A stretch of DNA of 64,000 bases from Streptomyces noursei ATCC 11455 (GCF_001704275.1 NZ_CP011533.1:5580001-5644000), one strand, 5' to 3'. Positions 20,381-28,855 are shown, counted from the stretch's first letter. The notes: generated from the sequence alone by a model not told the origin. A program made the numbers and translations.

Positions 20381-21022
20381 GTGTTCCGCCGTAGGACAGC
20401 GCTCTCCGTTTCCGCCGCCGCCGCTCTGCTGGCCGCGACCCCGTTGCTCGCCGCCTGCGGCACCGACGCCCACCCCGGTGCCGCCGCCGTCGTCGACGGC
20501 AAGCGGATCACCGTCGCCCAGCTCCAGGCCCGAGTGAAGGACGTCCGCACCGCCCAGGCCACGTCCCCGCAGGGCAAGCAGCTGATCATGAACACCGGCC
20601 GGCTCAACCTCTCCACCCTCAACGGCATGATCTTCGACGAGGTGCTGGCCCGCGCCGCCCGGGACGCCGGGGTCACCGTCACCCGCGCCGACATCCAGGA
20701 CGCCCGGGCCACGGCCGAGGAACGGGCCGGCGGCGCCGCCCGGCTGAGGACGATGTGGCTCCAGCAGGGCATCGCCCCCGACCAGATCGACCAGGTGGTC
20801 CGCAACCAGCTCCTGATCGACGGCCTCGCCAAGCACCTGCGCGCCGACCGCGGCCGGCCCGACGGCCAGCGCAGGCTCGTCGACGCGCTCGCCAGGACCT
20901 CCCGCGCGATGAGCGTCGACGTCAATCCGCGCTACGGCACGTGGGACGACCAGCAGGTGATCCTCGGCGAGACCAAGGTCCCGTGGATCGTGCCGGCCAC
21001 CACCCACCAGGAGCAGGCGTAG
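20381..21022 (+). CDS. SurA N-terminal-domain lipoprotein
   Basis: 213 residues. The GTG start follows GGGAGG. The signal peptide (RRRTALSVSAAAALLAATPL) ends with a lipobox LLAAC. The mature part begins GTDAHPGAAAVVDGKRITVAQLQ, the SurA_N chaperone-domain signature, and continues with helical regions. No parvulin PPIase domain follows, so it is likely an extracytoplasmic chaperone-like lipoprotein rather than an isomerase. It lies 80 bases ahead of mazG, an order found in other streptomycetes as I recall. Confidence 0.85.
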   Translation: MFRRRTALSVSAAAALLAATPLLAACGTDAHPGAAAVVDGKRITVAQLQARVKDVRTAQATSPQGKQLIMNTGRLNLSTLNGMIFDEVLARAARDAGVTVTRADIQDARATAEERAGGAARLRTMWLQQGIAPDQIDQVVRNQLLIDGLAKHLRADRGRPDGQRRLVDALARTSRAMSVDVNPRYGTWDDQQVILGETKVPWIVPATTHQEQA

Positions 21023-21101
21023 CCCTCGGCCCTTCGGGGCGGGCGGGGGCGGCACGCGGGCGGCCGGGGCGCTGTCGGTGGCGTGCGTTACGTTCGTCTA
21101 C

Positions 21102-22133
21102 GTGAACGCTGACGCCGCTGACGCCACCCCCGCCGCTGCCGGTACCGGCGCCGACTCCGCCCGCCCCGAGGGCGCCGGCACCGGCCGCCTGGTCCTGCTC
21201 ACGACCAGCCACCGGGTCGCCCCCGGCCTGCTGTCCTGGCCCGCCTGGCAGACCCTGCGCGCCGCCGACCGCGTCCTGTGCGGCGACCCCGACCACCCCC
21301 AGCTGCCCTACCTCCGCGAGGCCGGCGTCACGGTGGAGACCGCCACCCCCACCGCCCGCGAACTGGTCGACGACGTCGTCCCCGAGAACCGCACCGCCGT
21401 CGTCCTCACCTCCGCCGAGGGCGAGAGCGCCCTCACCGACGGCCTGGCCCGGCTGGCCGGCTCCGGCCGCGAGGCCATGCCCGACCTGGAGCTGCTGCCC
21501 GGCTCCTACGACCTCCCCGGCGCCCGCCTGCTCGACCTCGTCCAGGTCATGGACCAGATCCGCGCCGAGTGCCCGTGGAGCAGCATCCGCACCCACCGCG
21601 ACCTCGCCAAGTACGGCATCGAGGAGGCGTACGAGCTGGTCGAGGCCATCGAGGAGGGCGACCGCGACGCGCTCCGCGAGGAGCTGGGCGACGTCCTCCT
21701 CCAAGTGGTCTTCCACTCCCGCATCGCCCAGGACGACCCCGACGCCCCGTTCTCGGTCGACGACGTGGCCGGCACCCTCGTGGAGAAGCTGCTCCACCGC
21801 CACCCCCACGTCTTCGGCGACGAACTCGCCGAGACCCCCGAGGACGTCAAGGCCCACTGGCTCCGCACCAAGGCCGAGGAGAAGCAGCGCACCTCGGTCA
21901 CCGAGGGCATCCCCCTCGCCCAACCGGGCCTCGCCCTCGCCGCCAAACTCGCCTCCCGGGTCCGCACGGCCGCCCTCGACGTGCCCCTCCCGCCGGGCGC
22001 CGGCATCGGCTACGAGCTCCTCTCCCTGGCCGTCCGCGCCGAGTCCGAGGGCGTGGACCCGGAGGCCGCCCTGAGAGCAGCGGCCCGCGCTTATCGGGAT
22101 GCGGTGGTGGCGGCCGAGGGGAGCGGCGCTTAG
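21102..22133 (+). CDS. mazG: Nucleoside triphosphate pyrophosphohydrolase MazG
   Basis: 343 residues. The N-terminal ~120 residues are a methylase/CobA-like remnant (GRLVLLTTSHRVAPGLLSWP), seen in actinobacterial MazG. The C-terminal MazG domain has WSSIRTHRDLAKYGIEEAYE, then the EExxE metal-binding pattern (EAIEEGDRDALREELGDVLL) and HPHVFGD. It hydrolyses (d)NTPs to monophosphates, cleaning aberrant nucleotides. The GTG start has no ribosome-binding site, but TACGTT sits at 21089-21094, so the mRNA is probably leaderless. Confidence 0.93.
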   Translation: MNADAADATPAAAGTGADSARPEGAGTGRLVLLTTSHRVAPGLLSWPAWQTLRAADRVLCGDPDHPQLPYLREAGVTVETATPTARELVDDVVPENRTAVVLTSAEGESALTDGLARLAGSGREAMPDLELLPGSYDLPGARLLDLVQVMDQIRAECPWSSIRTHRDLAKYGIEEAYELVEAIEEGDRDALREELGDVLLQVVFHSRIAQDDPDAPFSVDDVAGTLVEKLLHRHPHVFGDELAETPEDVKAHWLRTKAEEKQRTSVTEGIPLAQPGLALAAKLASRVRTAALDVPLPPGAGIGYELLSLAVRAESEGVDPEAALRAAARAYRDAVVAAEGSGA

Positions 22134-22180
22134 TACCGTTGGTGTCCTTGGGGAGCGGGAGTTGAGGGGGAGGGGCCTGG

Positions 22181-24400
22181 ATGGACGAGGAGTTGGTGAA
22201 GCGGGCGGCCTCGGTTCTGGCGGCGGCCGGCGCGAACACTGCGAAGGTATGGGGGCGCCAGCTGCACCTGGGATCCCCGCCCCCGGAACCCCAGGAGGCC
22301 GAGCGCTGGTGGCAGGACCGTCTCGGCGACCTCCTGGCAGATGCCCCGGTGGCCGCCGCCGAACTCCGCGAACTCGTGGACCAGTTGCCCGCGCTCACCG
22401 CACTCGCTGAGCCCGCCGAGCCCCCCACCCCCGCCGGGTCCCCCACCGCCGTCCACAACATCGTGTCCGGCGGGACCACCCACGGCCCCGTGATCCAGGC
22501 GAACGCCATCAGCGGCATCACCATCACGCATTCCGGCTTCGCCGGCACCCTCCCCAGCCCGGAGAGCTGGCCCACGGCAGCGGACCTGGACCCGATCGCC
22601 TTGGGCGTCCGGCCCACCCACCGTATCCCCGGACCGCCCCTCCCTCCCTACGTCCTTCGCGACCGCGATCAGGAACTCGACGCGGCGTTGGGACAGGCGC
22701 GTGCGGACGGCGGGCTGGTCCTGCTGCTCGGCGAGCCGTTCGCCGGAAAATCGCGTACGGCGCTGGCGGCACTGGTCCGCGGACCGGCCGGCCGTCGGGT
22801 GTTCGCCCCGCCCCGCGGCACGGACCTGCGCGGCCTGCCCGCCCTGCTGCAAGGCCGCCCCGAGCGCTACCTCATCTGGCTCGACGACCTCGACGAGCAC
22901 CTCGGCGAGGGCGGACTGGAGCCGCGCCTGCTTGCCCAGTTGGCGGCCCTGAAGGCCGTCGTGGTCGCCACCATGCGGGAGGACGCCTACGACGCCTGCC
23001 GCGCCCAGCCCGGCGGCCGGGTCCTCGACCTGGCCCGCATCGTCGAACTGGCCCGGGAGTGGAGCCCGGCGGAGCGGGAGCGGTTGGCGGGGGAGGCCGC
23101 ACGCTCAGGGGACCCACGTCTGATAGGTGCCGTTTCGTCCAGTGGCCCGGAGGGCGCCGCCGCATACCTCGCCCTGGGCCCCCTCCTCTGGGACGAGTGG
23201 TGGCGCGCTCGCCGCGCCGACCGCCACCCGCGCGGCCACGCCCTGGTCCGCGCCGCGCTCGACCTCGCCCGCTGCGGCCTCACCGGCCCGCTCCCCATGG
23301 ACCTCCTCCTCAAGGTCCACGAGGGGTACGCGGACGTGACCGGCATGGAGCGGGAGTCGGCCGAGGACGCCCGCGCGTGGGCGGTGGAGCGACGGTACGG
23401 GCTGTTGCGACTGCTGGACCGGGCCAGGGGGGACACCTGGCGGGCCGCGCCGATCCTCGTCGAGGCGGCGGGCCGGCACGAGGAACTGCCGGACGTCCCC
23501 GGCCCGGTGTGGGGCTGCGCCCTGGAAAAGGCCCGCTCCGACGCGGCGTACGACTACGCCGAGATCGCGGCAAAGGCACAGGTCGCCTTCCAGCGCGCCG
23601 CGGACGCCGGTGACACCTCCGCCCTGCACAACCTCGGTGTTCTCGCCGAGTCGTTGGGGGAGCGGGACGAGGCCGAGCGCTGGTTCCGTCGGGCGGCGGA
23701 GGCCAGCGAGCCGCGTTCGGCGGGCCGGCTCGGCCGGCTGCTCGCGGAGCGGGGCGAGGACCGGGCGGCCGAGCCCTTCCTGGAGGCCGCCGCCGAAGCC
23801 GGCGACGCGGAGGCGGCGACGCTGCTGGGGAAGCTGCTGCGGAAGCGGGCCGAGCGCTGGTTCACGGCCGGAGCGGAGCAGGGGAGCGCGGAGGCCGCGC
23901 ACCTGCTCGGTGATCTGCGGCTCGGCCGGGGCGAGGTCTTCGGTGCCTTCAGCAGCTATCTGGATGCTGCCAGAGTCCGGTACGAGCCCGTTGCGAGGGG
24001 TATGGGGATCGTCCACTTGCTCTTGCGCGAGAACAATACCGCCGAGGTCTGGATGCGCCGTGCGGCCGATTTGGGTGACGAGTGTGCCGCCGAGTTTCTC
24101 CGGCCCGTAATTGCCCACACTGTAGACGCAGCCGTGGAGTTCTTCGAGGAAGATGCCAAGCGGGGCCAGGGCCTCGATGCCGCTAACCTCGGCGTACTCC
24201 TCGAACAGCATGACCGCCCCGACGAAGCCCGCCCCTGGTACCTCAAGGGCTACGAACAGGGCGACGCCTACGGTGCGTTCCGCCTCGCCGAACTCCACAA
24301 GAAGGACGGCGACGCCGCCGAGGCCACGATCTGGTACCGCAAGGCCGCCGATCTGGGCCACCCCGGCGCCAAGCGCGCCCTCGGGGAGACGGACGGGTAG
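22181..24400 (+). CDS. P-loop NTPase with Sel1/TPR repeats (STAND-like, possible conflict system)
   Basis: 739 residues, start after GGGGGAGGGGCC. The first 80 residues are helical. Residues 91-116 (HNIVSGGTTHGPVIQANAIS) form a Gly/Val/Gln motif like that found ahead of NTPase or kinase modules in actinobacterial signalling proteins. Next come a RDRDQELDAAL lead-in, Walker A GEPFAGKS (184-191) and Walker B LIWLDDLD (235-236). From ~450 to the end there are Sel1/TPR repeats (DEAERWFRRAAEAS; AEATIWYRKAADLG). This is the architecture of STAND-type sensor ATPases used in signalling or phage defence. No effector domain is recognisable. The gene lies at the edge of the accessory block, just after mazG, and G+C falls in its last third. 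Confidence 0.7.
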   Translation: MDEELVKRAASVLAAAGANTAKVWGRQLHLGSPPPEPQEAERWWQDRLGDLLADAPVAAAELRELVDQLPALTALAEPAEPPTPAGSPTAVHNIVSGGTTHGPVIQANAISGITITHSGFAGTLPSPESWPTAADLDPIALGVRPTHRIPGPPLPPYVLRDRDQELDAALGQARADGGLVLLLGEPFAGKSRTALAALVRGPAGRRVFAPPRGTDLRGLPALLQGRPERYLIWLDDLDEHLGEGGLEPRLLAQLAALKAVVVATMREDAYDACRAQPGGRVLDLARIVELAREWSPAERERLAGEAARSGDPRLIGAVSSSGPEGAAAYLALGPLLWDEWWRARRADRHPRGHALVRAALDLARCGLTGPLPMDLLLKVHEGYADVTGMERESAEDARAWAVERRYGLLRLLDRARGDTWRAAPILVEAAGRHEELPDVPGPVWGCALEKARSDAAYDYAEIAAKAQVAFQRAADAGDTSALHNLGVLAESLGERDEAERWFRRAAEASEPRSAGRLGRLLAERGEDRAAEPFLEAAAEAGDAEAATLLGKLLRKRAERWFTAGAEQGSAEAAHLLGDLRLGRGEVFGAFSSYLDAARVRYEPVARGMGIVHLLLRENNTAEVWMRRAADLGDECAAEFLRPVIAHTVDAAVEFFEEDAKRGQGLDAANLGVLLEQHDRPDEARPWYLKGYEQGDAYGAFRLAELHKKDGDAAEATIWYRKAADLGHPGAKRALGETDG

Positions 24401-24439
24401 CACCTGCCCGCAGGGCTTACCCGAGTTCTGACTGGCGGG

Positions 24440-24949
24440 TCAGTGGTGCCGGCTCCAGTACTCCGCGAACGGGGCGGCGTGCGCTTGGGCGGTGTCCCGA
24501 TGGCGCCGATATTCGGCGAGCCGGTCGGGGTGTAGGAGTTCCGCCCCGGTGAACTGCCCGGCTTCGGTGTAGTGCATTCGGTAGGTGTCGGTGTCGTCGA
24601 AGAGCCAGAAGTCGTGATCCGGCAAGCCGAAAACTTCTTGCTCCGCGAGGTCGACGATGCCGATGGATTCGCCCGCTGTGATGTTCCCCGGGTATGCCGA
24701 CAGTTCGTAGCGGAGATAGTCCGTCAGCGGTGAGCGAAGGACGTGCACGCGGGAGACGGACTTCCCCCGGTTCGTCATGGACCGCACCCAAGGGTTGTCG
24801 TGCCACTCTGGCGGCATGGGCTTCCCGGCCAGGAACGCTTCGAACTCTTCACGCTCTTCTTCGACGTCGTACACCGCGAGGGTTTCCAACCGGAAGGCCG
24901 TTCGCTCGAAGGTCTCAAAGAGCCGGCCGAACTCCTCACCACTGAGCAC
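24440..24949 (-). CDS. DUF6879 family protein
   Basis: 169 residues from a GTG at 24949 with GGAGG upstream. The pattern matches DUF6879: FGRLFETFERTAFRLET at the start, then RGKSVSRVHVLRSPLTDYLR and a YELSAYPGNITAGESI segment, and finally DFWLFDDTDTYRMHY. These proteins are usually encoded next to Scr1/XRE-type regulators and DUF397 proteins in streptomycetes. Here the upstream partner seems to be only a remnant. Biochemical function unknown. Confidence 0.8.
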   Translation of the reverse strand: MLSGEEFGRLFETFERTAFRLETLAVYDVEEEREEFEAFLAGKPMPPEWHDNPWVRSMTNRGKSVSRVHVLRSPLTDYLRYELSAYPGNITAGESIGIVDLAEQEVFGLPDHDFWLFDDTDTYRMHYTEAGQFTGAELLHPDRLAEYRRHRDTAQAHAAPFAEYWSRHH

Positions 24950-25100
24950 GGAAGTAGTCCTCCAGGACCGCGGAAGGAACCATCACGGCTCTCTCCTCCC
25001 TCGGGTAAGTCGAGCTGCGTCAGCCGTTCCGGGTCCGTGATGGAGTAGCCCTCCACCACATCGCCTCGGCATCCGTCTGTCGGTTCGATGCTCCCGACCC
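24941..25100 (-). pseudogene. Remnant of a regulator gene upstream of the DUF6879 gene
   Basis: One frame reads DVVEGYSITDPERLTQLDLP, like the C-terminal part of XRE/Scr1-type regulators. Another frame reads AVMVPSAVLEDYFRAQW and stops inside the start of the DUF6879 gene, the usual overlapping arrangement. The two are out of frame with each other and nothing intact lies upstream. The first frame includes a TTA codon. The identification is tentative; a short leader ORF behind GGAGGAGAG is the alternative. Confidence 0.35.
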
Positions 25101-25205
25101 GATCACGGCAGGGTCAAGCGCTGATCGTTTCCAGAACGGGAAAGTTCCACCGACCGCCAGCTTTCCGGCCGGGGCGGTCTCGTGCACCGGCCAGGCGGCG
25201 GCTCC

Positions 25206-25239
25206 GGGCCACCCCGGCGCCAGGCGCGCCCTCGGGGAG
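25206..25239 (+). repeat. 34-bp copy of the 3' end of the Sel1/TPR gene
   Basis: This segment is identical at 33 of 34 positions to 24355-24388, the last Sel1 codons of the NTPase gene (reading GHPGA-R/K-RALGE in both). It is a fragment with no gene around it, indicating duplication or decay in 25101-25344. The rest of that stretch holds nothing recognisable. Confidence 0.75.
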
Positions 25240-25347
25240 GACCCGCCTGCCTCGTGATCACGTGACGTGCAGTCAGCCGCCGGGAGTGGGACGGCGCGGG
25301 GCCGGAGAAGTAGCGCACATGCGTGGGTGTTAGCTTCTCTGCCCGTG

Positions 25348-25974
25348 ATGGAGCATCAGGATGAGACCAGGGCGGCCTACGACGGGGTCGTCGAACTGTA
25401 TGCCTCGATGTTCGCCAATCGGCTGGAGACGCAGCCGTTCGCGCGGAACATGATCGGCACCTTCGCCGAGCTGGTGCGCGGGACGGGGAACCCGCGGGCC
25501 GCCGACGTCGGGTGCGGGCCCGGACATCTGACGGCCATGCTGCACGAGTTGGGGCTGGACGCCTTCGGGCTCGATCTCTCCCCGGCCATGGTCGACCACG
25601 CCCGGCGGGCCCATCCGTCACTGCGGTTCGACGAGGCGCGGATGGAGGCCCTGCCGGTCGAGGACGGTGCGCTCGGCGGCGTGCTGGCCCACTACTCGAT
25701 GATCCATACCCCACCTGGGGAACTGCCCGCGCTCCTCGCCGAGCAGGTACGTGTCCTGGCGCCAGGGGGCCTGCTCCTGGTCTCGTTCTTCGGGACCGAA
25801 GGACCGGAGCCGGTCCGCTTCGACCACAAGGTGACGCCCGCCTACAGCTGGCCGGTGGACCGGTTCGCCGAGTTGTTGGTCGGGGCCGGGCTCGTCCCGT
25901 TCGCCCGACTGGTTCACGATCCGGCCTCCGAACGGGGCTTCCTCGACGCCCACTTGCTGGCCCGCCGCGCCTAG
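25348..25974 (+). CDS. Class I SAM-dependent methyltransferase
   Basis: 208 residues. SAM motif I is AADVGCGPGHLTAML (~residues 49-63), followed by DAFGLDLSPAMVDHARRAHP. Post-motif strands include LPVEDGALGGVLAHYSMIH and LAPGGLLLVSFFG, the Methyltransf_11/25 pattern. The substrate cannot be told. An ATG at 25348 and an in-frame GTG at 25345 are both preceded by TAGCTT (25331-25336) and no ribosome-binding site, so translation is probably leaderless. The stop shares CTAG with the stop of the convergent small gene. Confidence 0.85.
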   Translation: MEHQDETRAAYDGVVELYASMFANRLETQPFARNMIGTFAELVRGTGNPRAADVGCGPGHLTAMLHELGLDAFGLDLSPAMVDHARRAHPSLRFDEARMEALPVEDGALGGVLAHYSMIHTPPGELPALLAEQVRVLAPGGLLLVSFFGTEGPEPVRFDHKVTPAYSWPVDRFAELLVGAGLVPFARLVHDPASERGFLDAHLLARRA

Positions 25975-26297
25975 GCCCGGTCGGGGAAGTCGTCGGCGGG
26001 CGCGGGCAGGCGGGCGCCGCGGCTCACCGCGACCCGGCGCACGTTGGCCAGCGATGCGGTCAAGTCGGCCGCGAGCAGGTGGATTTCGCCGGGTGTCCAG
26101 GTCCGTTCGCGAAGGACCTGCCGGGCCTCCTCGATGAGCAGGGCCGCCGAGTCGAGCTGTTCCGCCTCCACCCGGTCGGCCATGCGGGAGACGTATCCGG
26201 TCCCGTCGCTCGCGAGGAGGTAGCAGGGCTTCCCCTCCGAGCTGGACCACGGCAGAAGTCGCCCGCCGTCCAAGAGCCCTCGATCAGGCTCGGTCAT
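25971..26297 (-). CDS. Small protein of unknown function
   Basis: 108 residues from an ATG with GGAGG 11 bases upstream. I do not recognise a family. The middle is amphipathic helix (QLDSAALLIEEARQVLRERT; EIHLLAADLTASLANVRRVA). There is no signal peptide or membrane segment. Its stop overlaps the stop of the convergent methyltransferase gene. Its start faces the Scr1-type regulator gene across 138 bases, so the two may share regulation. Confidence 0.6.
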   Translation of the reverse strand: MTEPDRGLLDGGRLLPWSSSEGKPCYLLASDGTGYVSRMADRVEAEQLDSAALLIEEARQVLRERTWTPGEIHLLAADLTASLANVRRVAVSRGARLPAPADDFPDRA

Positions 26298-26401
26298 ATG
26301 TCGTCAACCTCCGTGCGAGGGTGCAGCGCTTCTTCACGCTGTGTGGCCTTTCCCTCACAGGGTGGGGTCTGTTCTGGCTACGCTGCTAGTAAGTCGAGGC
26401 C

Positions 26402-26416
26402 GACAACGCGGTTGTC
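26402..26416. promoter_or_regulatory. Dyad GACAAC-GCG-GTTGTC ahead of the Scr1-type gene
   Basis: A perfect 6+3+6 dyad immediately before the AAGGAGGGGAG ribosome-binding site of the regulator, so it is a candidate autoregulatory operator or an mRNA hairpin. Confidence 0.4.
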
Positions 26417-26435
26417 AAGGAGGGGAGTTCCGCCC

Positions 26436-27260
26436 ATGAAGAGGGAACACCGGCCACGCACCCCTCGGGAAAAGTACGGGGAGGAGCTGAGGATCCGGCG
26501 CATCGCGGCCGGCATGACGCAGGAGGCGCTGAGTGAGCGTGTGGTGTGCTCGCCGACGCTGATCAGTCATTTCGAGGCGGGCAGGCGGCTTCCGAAGCCG
26601 GATGACGCGCAGCGGATCGACCGGGCGCTGGGGACGGACGGGTTCTTCGTCCGCTGGCTGGAGGATCTGGAGTCGAAGTTCGCTGATTACTTCGCGGTGG
26701 CGGCTGAACTGGAGCCGCTCGCCACGGAGATCCGCCTGTACGGCCTCTCCCTGGTTCCCGGCCTGTTGCAGACCGACGACTACGCACGTGCGGTGCTGCG
26801 CACGGCCAGCCCGAACTACCGGGCAGAGGACATTGACCGGCGCGTTGTCAATCGCATAGAGCGTGCGCGGATTCTCGACAACCCGTTGGAACCCGTCGTG
26901 TGGACCCTCTTGGATGAGGCGGTACTCCGACGCCGGATTGGCGGTCCGCAGGTCATGGCGGAACAGCTCCACAAGATTGCGGACATGGCCGATGCCGGGC
27001 GAATCCGGCTGCATGTACTGCCGTTCGCGGTCGGATCCCATGCCCTCGTCGAGAGCATGGTCACCCTCATGAGCTTCACTGACGCTGCACCTGTCGCCTA
27101 CGTCGAAGGGCTGCGCACGGGGAACTTGATGGACGATCCGGCCGTGGTCAGCTCCTGCCGGTCGGCCTACGATCTCGCTGTGGGCGACGCGGCGTCGCAT
27201 CAGGAATCCCTGGCCCTCGTGCGGGCCACAGCAGAGGAATTCGACCATGGCCACCACTGA
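26436..27260 (+). CDS. Scr1-type XRE regulator (HTH + DUF5753)
   Basis: 274 residues, ATG after AAGGAGGGGAG. The N-terminal HTH (YGEELRIRRIAAGMTQEALS...LISHFEAGRRLPKPDDAQRID) is followed by the DUF5753 domain (EIRLYGLSLVPGLLQTDDYA; QLHKIADMADAGRIRLHVLP; HALVESMVTLMSF). These regulators occur in dozens of copies per streptomycete genome, usually paired with a DUF397 protein. Such pairs have been tied to development (for example the WhiJ and BldB-linked systems). The next gene overlaps by 14 bases, so they are co-translated. Confidence 0.92.
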   Translation: MKREHRPRTPREKYGEELRIRRIAAGMTQEALSERVVCSPTLISHFEAGRRLPKPDDAQRIDRALGTDGFFVRWLEDLESKFADYFAVAAELEPLATEIRLYGLSLVPGLLQTDDYARAVLRTASPNYRAEDIDRRVVNRIERARILDNPLEPVVWTLLDEAVLRRRIGGPQVMAEQLHKIADMADAGRIRLHVLPFAVGSHALVESMVTLMSFTDAAPVAYVEGLRTGNLMDDPAVVSSCRSAYDLAVGDAASHQESLALVRATAEEFDHGHH

Positions 27261-27480
27261 TCACAGCCTCTCCGACGCTTCCACCCTGACCGGTTGGTTC
27301 AAGTCCAGCTACAGCGGGCCCAGCAACGGCGACTGCCTCGAAGTGGCCGCCGGCCACGCCCACGTCCCCGTCCGCGACAGCAAGCGCCCCACCGGCCCCG
27401 CGTTGCTCTTCCCCGCCGCGAGCTGGGCGGACTTCGTTTCGGCCGTCAGGCGTGGGGAGTTCGGGGCGTCCTCCGCCTGA
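27247..27480 (+). CDS. DUF397 partner protein
   Basis: 77 residues. The signature WFKSSYSGPSNGDCLEVA and VRDSKRP...FPAASWADFVSAVRRGEF is classic DUF397. It overlaps the Scr1-type gene by 14 bases. In related pairs DUF397 proteins are thought to bind and antagonise the regulator, acting like an antitoxin or co-repressor. Its last 35 bases overlap the 3' end of the convergent MFS gene. Confidence 0.93.
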   Translation: MATTDHSLSDASTLTGWFKSSYSGPSNGDCLEVAAGHAHVPVRDSKRPTGPALLFPAASWADFVSAVRRGEFGASSA

Positions 27481-28744
27481 GCCGCTCCGCCGTCCACACC
27501 CCCACCGCGGCCGCCGACAGTCCCGCTCCCAGGGTGCAGACGCCGGCCCAGCCGCCCAGGCCCCAGAGCAGCGACGTCAGGGCGGAGCCCGCAGCGCCGC
27601 CGGCGAAGTAGCTCGTCATGTAGGCCGAGTTGAGGCGGTTGCGGGCCTCGGGGCGGATGCCGTAGATCAGGTTCTGGTTGCTGACGTGCACGGCCTGGAC
27701 GGCGAGGTCCAGCACGATCACGCCGGCGAGGAGGGCCGCCAGGGACCAGCCGCCGCCGGAGCCGCCGGCCGCGAGCAGGCCCCAGGAGCCCAGGAGCAGG
27801 ACCGCGCAGACGCCGCTGACGCGGTGCGCCAGTCCCCGGTCGGCCAGCCGGCCGGCCGTCGAGGCGGCGAGCGAACCGGCCGCGCCGACCAGTCCCAGCA
27901 GGCCGATCGTCGACTCCTGCCAGCCGTAGGCGGGGCCGGACAGCAGGAAGGCCGCCGCGGTCCACAGCACGCTGAAGGCGGCGAAGGTCAGGGCGCCGAG
28001 CGCCGCCCGCCAGCGCAGCACCGGTTCGTGGGCGAACAGGGCCAGCGTCGAGCGGAGCAGGGCCGGGTAGCGCAGTCCGGCGGTGGTGTGGAGGACCGGC
28101 AGGCGGAGCCGCAGCAGGAGGGCGATCAGCAGCATCAGGGCGGCGTTGACCCAGTAGACGGTGCGCCAGCCGCCGAGTTCGGCCAGCAGGCCGGCGGCGG
28201 TGCGGGCGAGCAGGATGCCGAGCAGCAGGCCGGTCATCACGGTGCCGACGGTCCGGCCGCGTTCGGCGGGGGCGGACAGAGTGGCCGCGAACGGCATGAC
28301 GACCTGGGCGGCGACGGAGCTGAGGCCGGTCAGGGCGGTGCCGACGAGCAGCAGCGCCCCGTTCGGGGCGCTCGCGGTCACGGTGAGGAAGACGGCGGTC
28401 AGGGTGCACAGGACGACCGCGAGCCGGCGGCGTTCCAGGAGGTCGCCGAGGGGGACGAGGAGGAGCAGGCCGAGCCCGTAGCCGGTCTGGGCGACGGTGA
28501 CGACCAGTGCGGCGGTGCCGGTGGAGAGGTGGAGGTCGTGGCCTATGACGTCCAGGAGGGGTTGGGCGAAGTAGTTGCCGGCGACCGCGAGGCCGGTGGC
28601 GACGGACATCAGGAGCAGGGTGCCGCGGCCGAGTCGGGGCGTCGGTGTCGCCGTCGGGTGGCCCGCGGCGCCTCCGGGGCTCGTGTCCGGGGCGGTGTCC
28701 GGACCGGTTCGCGGGCCGCTCTCTTCGTGTGCGGTGGTTCTCAT
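27446..28744 (-). CDS. 12-TM MFS transporter
   Basis: 432 residues with about 12 hydrophobic segments. The N-terminal half includes LLLVPLGDLLERRRLAVVL, a motif-A-like loop, and the family resembles YnfM/proteobacterial-type drug MFS proteins (VAGNYFAQPLLDVIGHDLHL). The ATG at 28744 has only a weak ribosome-binding site. It is divergently arranged with a LysR regulator across a 111-base spacer containing repeated CATCGATCG, strongly suggesting LysR control. The substrate is unknown. Confidence 0.87.
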   Translation of the reverse strand: MRTTAHEESGPRTGPDTAPDTSPGGAAGHPTATPTPRLGRGTLLLMSVATGLAVAGNYFAQPLLDVIGHDLHLSTGTAALVVTVAQTGYGLGLLLLVPLGDLLERRRLAVVLCTLTAVFLTVTASAPNGALLLVGTALTGLSSVAAQVVMPFAATLSAPAERGRTVGTVMTGLLLGILLARTAAGLLAELGGWRTVYWVNAALMLLIALLLRLRLPVLHTTAGLRYPALLRSTLALFAHEPVLRWRAALGALTFAAFSVLWTAAAFLLSGPAYGWQESTIGLLGLVGAAGSLAASTAGRLADRGLAHRVSGVCAVLLLGSWGLLAAGGSGGGWSLAALLAGVIVLDLAVQAVHVSNQNLIYGIRPEARNRLNSAYMTSYFAGGAAGSALTSLLWGLGGWAGVCTLGAGLSAAAVGVWTAERLRRRTPRTPHA

Positions 28745-28767
28745 GGGGTCAAGGGTCGGGCCGTGGG

Positions 28768-28807
28768 CATCGATCGGTCCAACGCATAGTTTTCATCACA
28801 TCGATCG
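28768..28807. promoter_or_regulatory. Direct repeat CATCGATCG in the MFS-LysR spacer
   Basis: CATCGATCG occurs at 28768-28776 and 28799-28807, 31 bases apart (three helical turns, same face). An AT-rich CATAGTTTTCATCAC lies between them. This suits binding of the neighbouring LysR protein. Confidence 0.5.
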
Positions 28808-28855
28808 CAGGTCAAGATGGATGGCGGAGGGCGGTGCGCGCCTACGATCGCGCGC

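Noticed and set aside
24950-25344. A further intact gene in this gap
   Set aside because: Frames are short, out of phase or lack ribosome-binding sites; only remnants and a 34-bp duplicate are visible.
27296-27318. A T-loop-like GGTTCAAG sequence suggesting a second tRNA
   Set aside because: It is part of the DUF397 coding sequence (GWFKSSYS) and no cloverleaf forms.
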